DNA of 64,000 bases from Amaurobius ferox (Eukaryota; Arthropoda; Arachnida; Araneae; Amaurobiidae). Below, in pieces: positions 11,105-21,282 of this stretch. Every line of letters begins with the position of its first letter. Positions within the stretch are counted from its first letter, which is position 1. A model generated the notes under the pieces. The model did not search any database. It worked only from the letters and a program-made list of their open reading frames with translations, and was not told where the DNA came from. The DNA lies in NCBI GenBank assembly GCA_951213105.1, contig OX578134.1:141300706-141364705 (forward strand), read 5' to 3'. The position numbers and the translations under genes were made by a program.

Positions 11105-11440
11105 TGCATAAGTGCTTTTACAAAAACCCAGAAGCGTGAAATTGAGCTCATTAAAGCAAAAATTCAGCCATTTAAACCAGCCCCCAAAGTGTTTCAGAAT
11201 TACTTGCTGGGGCAAATTGAAAATAAGTTTTCGTAATATATTGGTTACTAGAAGACATTTTGAAAGAAAAGTCAAGAATCTACCACCCTAAGCAAGTAAG
11301 ATAGCAGCTTCGAGCAGCATCGATATCCGTTAATTCGTTGAACTTTTGAACGTTCGTTCCCGTCGTATGCTAATTTATTTCTGAAGATTCGGAGTCGAAA
11401 CAGAGCTCCTCTGCCATTAACTGTTTTCTGATAAGAGGTT
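11105..11440 (-). pseudogene. Decayed exon relic Y (A1 copy)
   Basis: Minus-strand relative of the frame at 7127-7414. In the matching frame it reads KFNELTDIDAARSC, equivalent to EFLKLANIDDARGC, and later TYFQFAPASN, equivalent to PYFTFAQKIPD, but TAG and TAA stops interrupt it. The upstream conserved part reads LIRKQLMAEEL and meets TAG. The 140 bases 11228-11367 are identical to A2 positions 45919-46058, although most of block A differs at about one base in ten. Confidence 0.55.
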
Positions 11441-11819
11441 ATTTATAAAACAGTTCCTGTCATTGACTCTATGTCTCGACTTTCCATTAATCAGGCTCTT
11501 ATGAAGTGTATGCAGCAATGTGATTAATGCTCGTATTGAAAATACGGTAGCTGGTAGAATTTTACTAAATTAAAATATTAATTCGGATAAACGTATGCTG
11601 GTAAGTGTTGTCTTATAAATAATTATGTCATATCACAATCGATATTACAAGATGTTTTGTTTATTATGTGAATGTTTTGTAAAAGACCATGTGTTATTAA
11701 AATGGTTCTGGTAAGTGATGGAATTTCTAATAATGTTTCGGGGCAACTTATAAATCTAATCGTGGTTTAATTCATTAGGGGCCAATAATTATATTAAGGA
11801 AAAAACTAAACAATATATT

Positions 11820-11990
11820 TTTCAGAAAATCTTTGCAGATATACTGATTTGCAAATCTTTGCAAATTTACTGATTCAGTAAAATCTTTGCAGACATATTG
11901 ATTCGGAATAATATTTGTACACAAACAGAGTCAGAATAATCTCTGCAAATATACTAATTCAAAATAATATTTGCAGATATACTGGTAAAG
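11820..11990. repeat. Degenerate minisatellite, about 30-bp unit
   Basis: Five to six imperfect units built around AATCTTTGCAGATATACTGATTC. The same array is present in A2 at about 46515-46685. No gene is associated with it. Confidence 0.7.
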
Positions 11991-12912
11991 TTTAAGGGGA
12001 ATTTCAAAACAGTATTACCGCGTTCTCTGTCGATCATTAAAAGGGATGTTTTTTGCTCTTCAAACCGAATGGCTAGTTAATTTGTGTATGTAAGTTAAAT
12101 TTTTACAAAGTTTACTTTATCGTGTTTTTATTGCAGCAAATTTTGAGAGAAGAGCTGATTGAATACTGTTTAGCTTTTGTATTCTTAATATTAAACTATT
12201 TATTCGTTTAATTAGTATTTATATAAAATTTTAGTTTAAAACCTACATTAAAGCAAATGATAAATTTGTGACGAATTTTTGTGTTTCTCAAAAAATTGTA
12301 TGAATATTGTACAACACTATTGAGATTCGAATTATTTTCCAACTCGCCTTGTCGATAGACACATTGTGTCTGATATCAAGCCTGACACAGAATACTTAAA
12401 TCTATTTAAATTAATTTTTTATGCAGAATCCTGGGGATTAATCATTAAATATGATGCAACTCTATCCACCGCCATTAGTTCGAATTACTGCTGTAAAGGC
12501 ACAAGGATATCTGCCTTTCTGGCCCAGAATCGATTCTGTAATAACGGTTTAACGAAATCACAGACGGAAGTTGTATAAACAATGTTTATTATGAGAAAAT
12601 ATCGGTTAGGAGCATGAACATAATTTAGCCGGAGATCAAAAACAATTTCGAGAGGATAGTACATAAAGGAGTACATAAAGTAATAACACCAGGTATCACT
12701 CAGTTGGTGTGGCATTAAAAATTCACCGCTGGTCTGTTTTCCCTATAGCGACAAACCTCTTAAAACAAAGAAATTAAATATGAAAAGCAAGTTCTATATT
12801 CATAAAACACAAAATCCGCCTATAAAGGACGCATTGCAACCCACGGATGTTAATATCTGCAATGAAAGCTTCGTTTAACCTGAGATAAATTACAAAATAA
12901 TTTTCTCCCTGA

Positions 12913-13011
12913 AAGGACTGAAGGACAGAAATTGCCTGGAAGGATTGAAGGACTGAAATTGCCTGGAAGGACTGAAGGACTAAAATTGAGTGGAAGGACA
13001 GAAATTGCCAG
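12913..13011. repeat. 27-bp minisatellite (A1 copy, 3.7 units)
   Basis: Units read AAGGACTGAAGGACTGAAAT then TGCCTGG, with small variations. The A2 array (47620-47745) holds 4.7 units, so one unit was gained or lost after the A duplication. Confidence 0.85.
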
Positions 13012-13019
13012 TTCCCACG

Positions 13020-13440
13020 GAAGCTCTCAAAAATTGAGTTAATAGCGCGTTTCTTGTTTTCACTGAGGATATCGGCTATTCCATGTTGACGAGATCAGTT
13101 GGATTTTGATATCTTCGATGGAAGTATCTGTCATATTTTATCCCTTATAGTTGGGTATTGGGTTTTATGAACTATGTCTTTGCAGTCTGCATTCTGAGTT
13201 AATTGCAAACACATTTTCTGCTGGCTATGTGAAAGGTCTGAAATTATCAATTCCTGTAGAAACTTGAAAAATATTTGATTTATAGCGAACAAGATTATTG
13301 CTGCCATTGAAGATATTGGTTCTGATGAGTCCATGCCGACGATAATACTAGGCGCGAAATCGCGAAACCAGTCCAAGGACGTTGGAATCAGAAATAGAAG
13401 TATATTCCTTAAGTTCCATATTAATGGAGGTAAGTCCATA
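13020..13440 (-). pseudogene. Exon-like relic Z with internal duplication (A1)
   Basis: A minus-strand open frame of 102 codons at 13131-13439 includes SSMAAIILFAINQIFFKFLQ and, later, SDLSHSQQK. The DNA just after it on the minus strand (13020-13090) is a diverged second copy of part of it: ILSENKKRAINSIFESFRG can be aligned with MAAIILFAINQIFFKFLQE. In A2 (47760-48130) the matching frame has a TAG stop after LQLT. This could be a duplicated host exon now decaying or an old transposon fragment; no family is recognised. It lies upstream of relic Y on the same strand, as neighbouring exons would. Confidence 0.3.
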
Positions 13441-13559
13441 TTAATAGAGGTAAGTACCGTATTCTATACTCGACACCGCCATAAATTATCCCCTTGTCTA
13501 TGTGGAGTAAGAACACAATAAATATAAAGGTCCGAAATTCAGTTGCATAGGTGATGAGT

Positions 13560-13745
13560 TAGTGGAAGAATGGTATGTGGGCTTGCAACCCTCATTAGGT
13601 TTCTGCAACCCTCATCTGATCCGCACCTTCTGGGGAACCGGTGCTATGAGTTTTCACAGCACAATGGTTTACATTTCAGTCGCTGAATAGACGAATGTTT
13701 GAATAAGACATGCACTTAACATCCTCCTACCATCTACTTAGTGCG
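13560..13745. repeat. G+C-richer conserved block, unidentified (A1)
   Basis: Contains CTGGGGAACCGGTGCTATG and CACTTAACATCCTCCTACC and is closely matched in A2 (48290-48485). A1 carries a local duplication of GCAACCCTCAT, whereas A2 has a different short stretch ending in AACTCAAGGGTTTAAT at that point. It looks like part of an interspersed element, but I cannot name it. Confidence 0.3.
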
Positions 13746-13921
13746 TTTCATGACTCAGTTAAGAATTAATGTAAAGTTTTTGTAATTAATTTTCTCTACG
13801 TGAAATTTAATTATGGCTTATACTAATATTCAAACACGAATAAAAACTATGACCTCTTTCACTTCCACTTCGGCACCCAAAATCGGATAAACATTGAGCT
13901 AATGGATAATCTGGTAATGTT

Positions 13922-13947
13922 ATGTTTTCATAAAAATAAAAAGAAGT
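13922..13947. other. 26-bp micro-inversion relative to L3
   Basis: The 26 bases 13922-13947 (starting ATGTTTTC, ending AAGAAGT) are the exact reverse complement of 49079-49104, while sequence on both sides aligns in the same direction. Confidence 0.9.
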
Positions 13948-13987
13948 CTAAGAACAAAGTGCTTAATATAATAAAGGATACAAAAGT

Positions 13988-15105
13988 ATGGATAGTTGCG
14001 ATTTTTCGAGCCGAAATTTAAAAACTCTTTACAATGCCCTACACAGTCTTGTTATCATGTCCGAAATCGAAGCTCCGGTAACGCCGGAACACGCTCTTGC
14101 AATGGATACGAATGATGTAGTACTTGGCGATAGCCCTTTTGATACCACTTCTGTTACGGTAGAGGATGTCAATGCCTGCCCCAAAGACCTTCCAGATTTA
14201 GATACCAAGTATATTATCTTAGCCGCTAAATCAGGTAAAATAACGGAGGCTCGTGTTCTGCACGCCGAGCTGAAACGCAATTGAAATGCTCTCTACCGGA
14301 AACTCTCCAGGATGGCGGATGTCTGCTCGGTGAGTATGTTTAACTTTTTCCCCCTCCCCCTGCTCAAATTGTTACGGACGAGTCTCCTAATGACTTAAAC
14401 TCTGACTTACTGGATAGCAAGAGCGACCACATGGTAGCACCTTTTGCTCCACTTGAGGTTTCTACCCGAGAGGTAACTAACTCGGCCAGCAACCTCAGCT
14501 CAGATAACTCAAATCTTAATCAGCAATCTTCATCTAAAAAGATATCCAGAACTGAAAAGCGACGAAAAATCAGACTTAAGCTCTGAAACCGAAGACGATT
14601 GGACTACTGTCCAAAGGAAAAATAGAAGTTGAAGAAATTCTCAAACCTCGCCTAAGGAGAACTTAAACAATAATCTAAACTTTAATCTAACTTCCAGTAT
14701 ATTGACTAATAATAAATTTAACTCTGAAAAGAAGTAGTAATGGAACGGAAACGAACGACCAGGCGGCCTCAGTGCCGAAGTCACCCCCACCCCCGACTCC
14801 GCCCCTGCCCATCAGTGCTAATCAGCCGGAATGGCCATCGGTCTTGTATAATCTAAAAGTAATTGCACCAAAAATCATCCCCAAGCTCGAAGGCAGCTTC
14901 TTCAAGGTGCATGTTGCTAACTCTTATGAGTTTAGGAAACGGACTGACTTCTTGAAAACTAGCGGAGTCCAGTTTAAACCCTTTAACTTGAAAGAAGACC
15001 AAGAAAATGATGTCAACAGCTCGAAATTACCTAAAATTTCAAAGGATTCCCAGAGCCTCCAATCAGAAGCCAGCAAAAACATAGACTATACGGTATTCCT
15101 TTAGT
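13988..15105 (+). pseudogene. L1 ORF1 (gag-like, nucleic-acid-binding) remnant
   Basis: The protein starts with an acidic N-terminal region containing SEIEAPVTPEH and DTTSVTVEDVNACPKDL. A TGA at 14282-14284 replaces the CGA present in L3 after the residues AELKRN. Further frameshifts follow. Past 14772 a readable part contains ANQPEWPSVLYNL and LEGSFFKVHVANSYEFRKRT, the start of the RRM-like/PRE_C2HC region of jockey-type ORF1 proteins. At about 15000 roughly 650 bases present in L3 are deleted, removing the rest of that domain and all CCHC knuckles. ORF1 proteins of this type bind element RNA and act as chaperones in the RNP. Confidence 0.75.
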
Positions 15106-15318
15106 CCTTAATGGCCATAAGGAATACCCACAATAAAGACTTAATATTAAAAGCATTCAGCCTAGAGCTCCTAGACCTGAGAGAGGCACCAACGGAGATA
15201 GATATGATATTTCATATCTATTAGCGCTATGACGCGCTCCTTAGGTAACCTCCCCCCCCCTTTCTGACCGTTTTTTCTGGCCTCGTCATGTTCCCTTTTT
15301 CGGCAACTAATAGAGTAT

Positions 15319-16737
15319 TATGAAAATCGGTTTCTGGAATGCCAATGGAATGCATTCCTAACTCGATGAGATGCGTGACTATGTCATAGAAAATAACTTT
15401 GATATCTTCATGGTAAATGAGACTCATCTGGCCTCGCCTTCCAGTTCAGCCATCTGCAACTACACTAGATATTTAACTTATAGACCTATCGGACCTGGAA
15501 GGCATACTTTCGAATCTTGAAGCCTTCACGAAGCTTGAAGCCACGCTTATTAAAGTTACTATTCCAAATTTAGTCCCTATTGCATTCGCTTCAGCGTATA
15601 TCCCTCCACCAAGTAATAATATCAAAGCACTCTCGTCCAGCGAAATTAAAGCACTTTTAGGACTCTGAAGTAGCATGGTCATTGCTGAAATCTGACATCT
15701 GATCACCTTCCTGTGGTTCTAACCCTCAAATTTTTATGTATTTCTTTCGACCACCTGGTAGAGCTATCTACAAATTGGGATGACTTCAGATATATCCTTC
15801 AAAACCTAAAAGCGCCCCCCCTCAAAATTACCAGCATGGACGATATTGAAAAATGCGTCCAGGAAATGAACGATGTACTGCTCGGAGCAGTTGCTGCAGC
15901 CTCGAAACCAAATCGTTCTCGACCTAATTATCACAAACATCCTCGTAATATTAGGACAAAATTAAGCTGCGAAATCGGTTGTGGAAACTTTGGCAACGCA
16001 CCAGATACACTGATTACGGAGCAGAATTCCGGAAACTTCTTAACAAGATCAATGCCTCGATTAAAAAACACACCCAGCAACGCTGGTAAACGCACCTTGA
16101 GGAAATTACTGATTGCAGTCTCTTGCGAACAGCAAGAAACCTAAGGACCACCAAAACAACAATTCCGTCCATTAACGGCCCAAATGGACTTCTCGCCCAG
16201 AGTGCGGAGGAAAAAGCTAGTGTTCGCAGACAGCTTCGAACTCCAATTTTCAACACACATTGTCCACAATTTCAGCCATACTTAAGACAACACTGAAAAC
16301 GACTTACAGCAGACAATCATCAACGCACTCCTTTCACAAGCACCAAACGACTTAGAGAGAATCTCATTGGCTAAAATTCTTCACATAGTAGATGGACTCA
16401 AAATCAAGAAAGCCCCTGGTCCGGACAGAATTTGCAATCGCTTCATCAAGAATTCACCTGACCTTTATCTTTGTTGGATGACTATGCTTTTTAATTATAT
16501 GCTGAATTATCGCTCCCCCCCAGAGTTGGAAAACTGTCATCCTCTGCCCTTATCCAAAATCAAATCAAAATCGTCGGATAGAGTCCAATCAAGACGTTTG
16601 GATAGTTTCTGCAGACTCAACAACGTTTTAATACCTGACCAACATGGATTTCTGTCTGCTCATTCCACGCAGTCCAAACTCTTGCATGTTGTTGAAACTA
16701 TCCACACAAACGTTTATAACAGGCAGTATACTAACAA
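15319..16737 (+). pseudogene. L1 ORF2, 5' part: broken endonuclease and RT fingers
   Basis: Starts ATGAAAATCGG at 15319 (MKIGFWNANGMHS) but meets TAA at once. Endonuclease segments are recognisable (NETHL, VTIPNLVPIAFASAYIPPP), but the GGTALYI stretch and the region from AGDLNSS to IDLAIF are deleted. The linker 15713-16144 is open. From about 16287 the RT fingers begin (SQAPNDLERISLAKI, then KKAPGPDRICNRFIKN). The motif corresponding to NWRPINLL is deleted. The frame runs without a break into the foreign element at 16738. Palm motif A lies beyond the insertion. Confidence 0.75.
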
Positions 16738-18292
16738 CGCTGACGATTTTGTCCTACTAGTCAATGGGAAAGCAACAACGAGCCTACGTAGCAATGTACT
16801 GGAGTCGGCAAATAGATTCAACGAATGGGCAGCGGGTGAATCCCTGGTCATCAACTGGAGTAAAACTAAAGCAATGCAAATGCATTCGCTAAAAGCAACT
16901 AGTAGACATAGAGGCAGCGTGAGGAGATTCAAGGTAGGCTCCAACTTCGTTAACCCGGTAGACAACGTCAAATACCTCGGTGTCCTTTTTAATTATAAGC
17001 TCTCCTGGGCCCCGCACTGCGAAGCCCAGGTCTCAAAAGTCTACAATACATTTAAAATCCTCAATAGAATATCCTCCAAAACTTGGGGTGCAAAGCCGAA
17101 ATTTGTTAAAATATGGTATGAATGCGTGGTTGAGAAAGTTCTGCTCTACGCAGCCTCTGTATGGGCCTCTAACTTAAACAAATATTGCGTGGCTACCCTG
17201 GCCAGCTGCCAGAGGCACTTTGCCCTAGCAAGCGCGAGAGCTTATAGGACAGCTCCTACATCGGCCCTGCTGGTACTCACAGGACTCACCCCGATTGGCA
17301 TCAAAGCACAGTACGAAAATGCATATGGTCGCATTTCACGGCTCAGGAAACAAACCTCAGCCTTTGGCCAAACTTTTGTCCCTGGGGACTATGAAAACAA
17401 ACTCAGTCCGTGGCAAGCTCACCCCGCCACAACTATTTTAATAAGACAAGAAGGAAGACCCACTAGACTTGATATCTTCACAGATGGCTCAGGGATGGCC
17501 TCTGGAGTGGGGACAGCATTTGTAGCATTCGAGGGTTCCAACAGAATCTTCTCCTGTCGCAGCAGACTCGGTAACAATAACAGTGTGTTCCAAGCGGAAC
17601 AGATAGCAATCCTCCAAGCACTGAAGTGGGCTGGAAAGCAGAATAAAACATTCACAATTCATTCAGATAGCCAATCAGCGATAGCGGCTCTGAATAAGCC
17701 CTTCAATAAGAACCCAATAGTTCAAGAAACACTAGAAGAAATCAAATCACTAAGGCATAGGTACATAATCAACTGGGTTAGGGCTCACATCGGTACACAC
17801 GGTAACGAAATGGCGGACAAAGAAGCAAAAGAAGCCACAAAAGACCTTAGTCCCTCCATTGAGCATCCTCCATGGCCAACTTCATACCTAAAAAGAAGGC
17901 TTAAGACTCTTTCGGTCGAAGCCTGGCAGAACGTATGGGACCATGCACAGGATGGGAGGATAACATACACTTTCTTCAGATTCGTTACACCCTCACGACA
18001 TTGGAGCTGCAGACTACTTATGCAATTATTCACAAACCATGGCGCATTCCCAGTTTACCTGAAAAGATTTAACATTAAACAATCATCAATATGTGCCTGC
18101 GGCGAAGAGGGTGAACTACTACACTACCTCACAGAATGTCCGCTAACAGAAGAACACCACCTTCGGACACCAGCTCCACACCGTTGGCAGGCCTGGAGGT
18201 ATAACATAACTAAGAAACAAGATCTACAAAACAAGGTTAGAAAGATCGTACTCTGGCTGATGGAAAATATCGACCAGATAACTGACATATAG
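16287..18292 (+). CDS. Chimeric frame: jockey-like RT fingers fused to R1/I-like RT-RNase H
   Basis: An uninterrupted frame runs from about 16287; the longest start-based version begins at a TTG at 16367 and has 641 codons. Roughly the first 124 residues are L1 RT (KKAPGPDRICNRF, QHGFLSAHSTQSKLLHV). At 16738 it switches in frame to a second LINE beginning exactly at the catalytic ADD of the palm (NADDFVLLVNG). This is followed by thumb sequence (KYLGVLFNYKLSWAPH), an RNase H domain with its acidic set (IFTDGSG, FQAEQIAILQALKWA, IHSDSQSAI, GNEMADKEAKE) and a terminal zinc-knuckle-like CACGEEGELLHYLTEC. RT motif A (DIAKAFD) and the GVPRGG box are missing, so polymerase activity is not expected. 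RNase H looks intact. There is no evidence of expression. The fusion is an accident of insertion, unusual in leaving a long open frame. Confidence 0.85.
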
Positions 18293-20273
18293 CCCCTGCT
18301 GCTGCGCCATTGCATCTCCACTAAGCTCACGGTTTCTGGCACTCCTGGTTCCACACTTCCAGGTCAGTGCGTCTCTTCAAATAGGTCTTGTGTCATCGGG
18401 AGTAGTGAGGGTCAAAATAAACAAACCGTTGCTTCCCAATAGGGAAAAAAAAAAAAAAAAAAAAAAAAACCTCAAGCGGGTCTCTCTCCAAGGGGAGGAT
18501 GTGGTTGGGAATCGGTGGAAGGAAGTTCCCACCTGATACTTCGGAGAGGGCCTCTACTCCTGCATGACACTCCGACACTGGCAGGCCTTTCCTCCAGTGT
18601 TCCCTACCTTGGTAGGATCACCCTTCTCTATTCCTCTGCACCTCTCCTGTTTCTTTAGTCACCCAGGCACCCTATTTTTCTGTCTCTCCTTTTGCCTGCT
18701 TGACCTCTAAATCTTTCCACCTGTCTCTGGTTTTTTCCTGGGGGTTTGTCCCAGTAGGTATTTTTGGTGTCGCCCACCAGTGTCGTAGCAGTTCAGCTTT
18801 TCTTGATGTCGCGCTATTATTTCTAGGTGTTGTCCACCGGAGTCGTGGATTTTTTTATTTTTTTTTCAGGTCTGTCTCCTCTAATACGAGGCCGTGGCCA
18901 CCAGTGAAGTGGCATTTCAGTCCTTACCCTGTTGTCGCGTTCTTTTTCATAGGTGTCGTCCACCGGAGTTGTGGACTTTTTATTTTTCAGGTCTGTCTCC
19001 TCTATTACGTGGCCATTATATAATACGAGGCCACCCGCATTTAAAACTTTTTGCACCAAACCGGTGCCACGTGTTCAGGGACTCAGGTCCCACTTTTGTA
19101 TTGCAAATATCAGTTCACCCGTGATAATAATCTCCCTTGCCTTCCAGCCACTAATAGTTTCTTTTCTAGCCACTTTTAGCTTTTCCCAGCCCGCGCTCCC
19201 CCAGCCCTGCATCACTACGGACGTTCGCCCGTTGCAGGTCTTGCCGCATCTCGCCGCAAGTATGTATGCTAACATCTTCCCTTTCAGGTAACCCAGCATC
19301 CCCCACTGTCCTCGGGAAGCCTTGCCCAGGAGGTTGTCGGTAGGTAAGTCAGCCGTCGGGCGCCTCTGGCACCTTTGGTCCTCGTCAACCCATCTTCTCC
19401 TTTCAGGTCCTGCGCAGGCTGTCTTCTCCCTTGGTAAGTGGCTCGCCTCGCTTGGTTTTTACTAAGCTATTTCCCCTGCTTCTCATTGTGTTCTCCCTTA
19501 GGTTTAATTAGTAATAGTATTTTATATCTTTAGCTTAAATTTTGCTTTTGTTTTTTTTTTCCTTTTGGTTTAGTCTAGTATAGTACCATCAGTCCTAGTT
19601 GTAATTATATCATTATACTCTTAAGTCCTAGTCATGCACTTGCTCTTGCAAGGCACTCCTCCTGTGCTAATTCCTCCTCCCTGGTTTAACCAGATCTCTG
19701 GTGTTCTGTTCCCGGCCCTGGCTATTGCCACTCCTTTCCTCGCCTCCTCTCTCTTCTTCTCTCTAGTTTTAGTTAACCCGGCAGTACGGGTATAAGTCCG
19801 GGTTACGACAGCGCCTCTTTAAGTTGCATACTGCCTCTGCATAACTACCGAGGGGTAGAAAGTCGGAATCCACAGCTAAAAACAATTCCTCCTTGGTTAA
19901 CCACTTCGGTTCTTTTCGGCCTCTTTGGGCGGTCACTGCATTGCAATCTTTTCGTTCGCGCACCGGTTCGGCGCCCCACTTTCTCCTTAGGGAGTAGGGG
20001 GCCTGGCCCGGGGCGCCAGCGCGGGGTAACCCCCCGCATGGGCGCCCAGGGCCCACTCAACTTAGCTGCTCTCTAGGCGTGGTGTGTGTGGTCAAGGGTC
20101 CTTAAGATCTCTCCCTGACTTCGGCGTTAGTCTTGCCCTGGGTTCTCGGTCACTTTGGACCAGCGTGCCTCTTCTGGACCTCAGCTGGGTCGTCCATGGA
20201 CGACTCTCAGCGGTGGGGGTAAAAAACCTGAAGGCCGTAGTTGGCAGAACAGGTCCCCACTTAGCTGTCTGAC
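18293..20273 (+). other. G+C-rich non-coding tail of the inserted LINE
   Basis: This region is clearly richer in G+C than the rest of the window. It has an A run of about 26 at 18444-18469 and a partial tandem duplication of about 122 bases (GGTGTTGTCCACCGGAGTCG near 18830 and GGTGTCGTCCACCGGAGTTG near 18952). It also holds pyrimidine-rich CTTTCAGGT stretches near 19282 and 19403 with GGTAAGT-like stretches between them. There is no convincing open frame. The intron-like signals may mean that part of this is a 5' UTR of another element rather than one 3' UTR. Confidence 0.6.
20011..20047 (+). other. Nested G+C-rich stem-loop
   Basis: GGGCGCC (20011-20017) pairs with GGCGCCC (20041-20047), enclosing GCGGGG-TAAC-CCCCCGC (20021-20037). 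Flanking GGGCC and GGCCC can extend the stem. Such a structure near the 3' end of a LINE could be what its RT recognises; this is inference. Confidence 0.6.
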
Positions 20274-21282
20274 AGTATACTAACAATGTTTGTTTCAACA
20301 TTGCGAAAGCTTTCGATAAAACATTAATTCCGGGAGTAATTGCCAAGCTGGTGCGACTTGGAATCTCAACCCAACTTTTGACCATCATCAATTTGTATCT
20401 TACTAATCGTTCCTTCCGGGTACGAATTGATCAATCTCTCTCTTCTGTCTGACCAATCAGAGACGGGGTACCCCTAGGAGGGAGCTTGAGTCCCCTCCTC
20501 TTCAACATCTTTATCAACGATATTCCAAGCTTTTCACAAATCAAGCTCGCAATCTTTGCAGATGACACTGCATTGATAGCGAGCAGCCGATCACCACAAA
20601 ACTCCATCAACACGCTGCAAAGCTACATCAAACACAGCCTTGAGCACTGGCTCTTTACTTGGAGAATCAAAATTAAAGCGACTAAGAGTGCAGTATGCAT
20701 CTTGAAATCTCACTACCGAGATCTGAATCAAAAGTTCACCCTTAAAATTTTTAATGAAAACATCCCTTTTGAGCGCTCGGTAAAGTATTTGGGGGAGTCA
20801 CACTCGACGAACATCTAACTTACAGAGAGCATATCAATAACAAATTTCTCAAGACCAACAACACTTATCGTTCCCTTCTCCCTCTTCTCGGTAGTAACTC
20901 CCACATTTTCCTCCCTAATAAACTGCTGATTTATAAACAGGTCATCGCACCGGCATTTCTGTACGCTAGCCCTGTTTGGGGTGCTGCGGCAGAATGTCAC
21001 ACTCAGAAATTGCAAGTTTTCCAAAATAAAGTCGTTGGTTGTATTGTTAAAGCTCCTAGGTACGTCCAAAATGAAGTTATTCATCACGACCTTCAAGTCT
21101 CTGGCGTTGCAGAGCAGGTTCGGAAATTCAGTCAAAATTTTTACAAGAAAAACTCTAGCAGGTCCTGCATGAGAAACGTTGACCAAACTTACGCTTTGAC
21201 CTAGTTTTCCTATTGCGGAAAACGCAGAGCAAGGCATCTTCTACTCGATTCTCAGCGAACCAGATGGAAGAAAGAGAGGTAA
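20274..21282 (+). pseudogene. L1 ORF2, 3' part: RT palm, thumb and C-terminal region
   Basis: L1 resumes after the insertion. Palm motif A is mutated (NIAKAFDKTLI where L3 has DIAKAFD), the GVPLGGSLSPLLFNIFINDI box is present, and motif C reads AIFADDTALI. The thumb has SVKYLG followed by a frameshift near 20800. The C-terminal region has KLQVFQNKVVGCIVKAPRYV, typical of jockey-clade ORF2. The coding remnant ends at TAA 21280-21282. Nonsense changes also occur near 20450 and 21200. Confidence 0.8.

Larger units (their letters stand above)
7942..13868. repeat. Segmental duplication block A, copy A1
   Basis: Collinear with A2 at 42643-49026. By eye about nine in ten bases match through most of the block, rising to about 97% in 11228-11660. 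Contents in order: module X (8195-8520), a CA run, an LTR-like stretch, a Helentron-like relic, exon relic Y, two minisatellites and exon relic Z. The left edge is where A2 abruptly adjoins B2 sequence. A2 holds about 413 extra bases (48614-49026) just before the LINE that A1 lacks. Confidence 0.9.
16738..20273 (+). mobile_element. 5'-truncated R1/I-like LINE inserted into L1
   Basis: A 3536-base insert is flanked by the 14-bp duplication CAGTATACTAACAA (16724-16737 and 20274-20287), with L1 sequence resuming after it. L3, which lacks the insert, has the continuous site near 52820. The insert is truncated at its 5' side at the RT catalytic motif, as in incomplete target-primed reverse transcription. 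It encodes the rest of RT, RNase H and a CCHC-like tail. After the stop at 18292 there is a G+C-rich region of about 2 kb with an internal A run (18444-18469). The right end carries no poly(A). Either the 3' UTR is very long, or two elements are joined at the A run. Confidence 0.85.

Noticed and set aside
12485..12715. A 76-codon minus-strand frame with a shorter relative in A2 (47231-47422).
   Set aside because: Nucleotide divergence is ordinary for block A and changes are mostly amino-acid altering; the A2 frame is shortened. No motif.
20021..20037. G+C-rich hairpin read as a bacterial-type terminator or rRNA fragment.
   Set aside because: It lies in a eukaryotic LINE tail, is not followed by a T run, and does not resemble rRNA.
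19769..20391. Several frames of 60-99 codons in the G+C-rich tail after the RNase H frame.
   Set aside because: Low stop density follows from the G+C content; no domain, start context or second copy supports coding.
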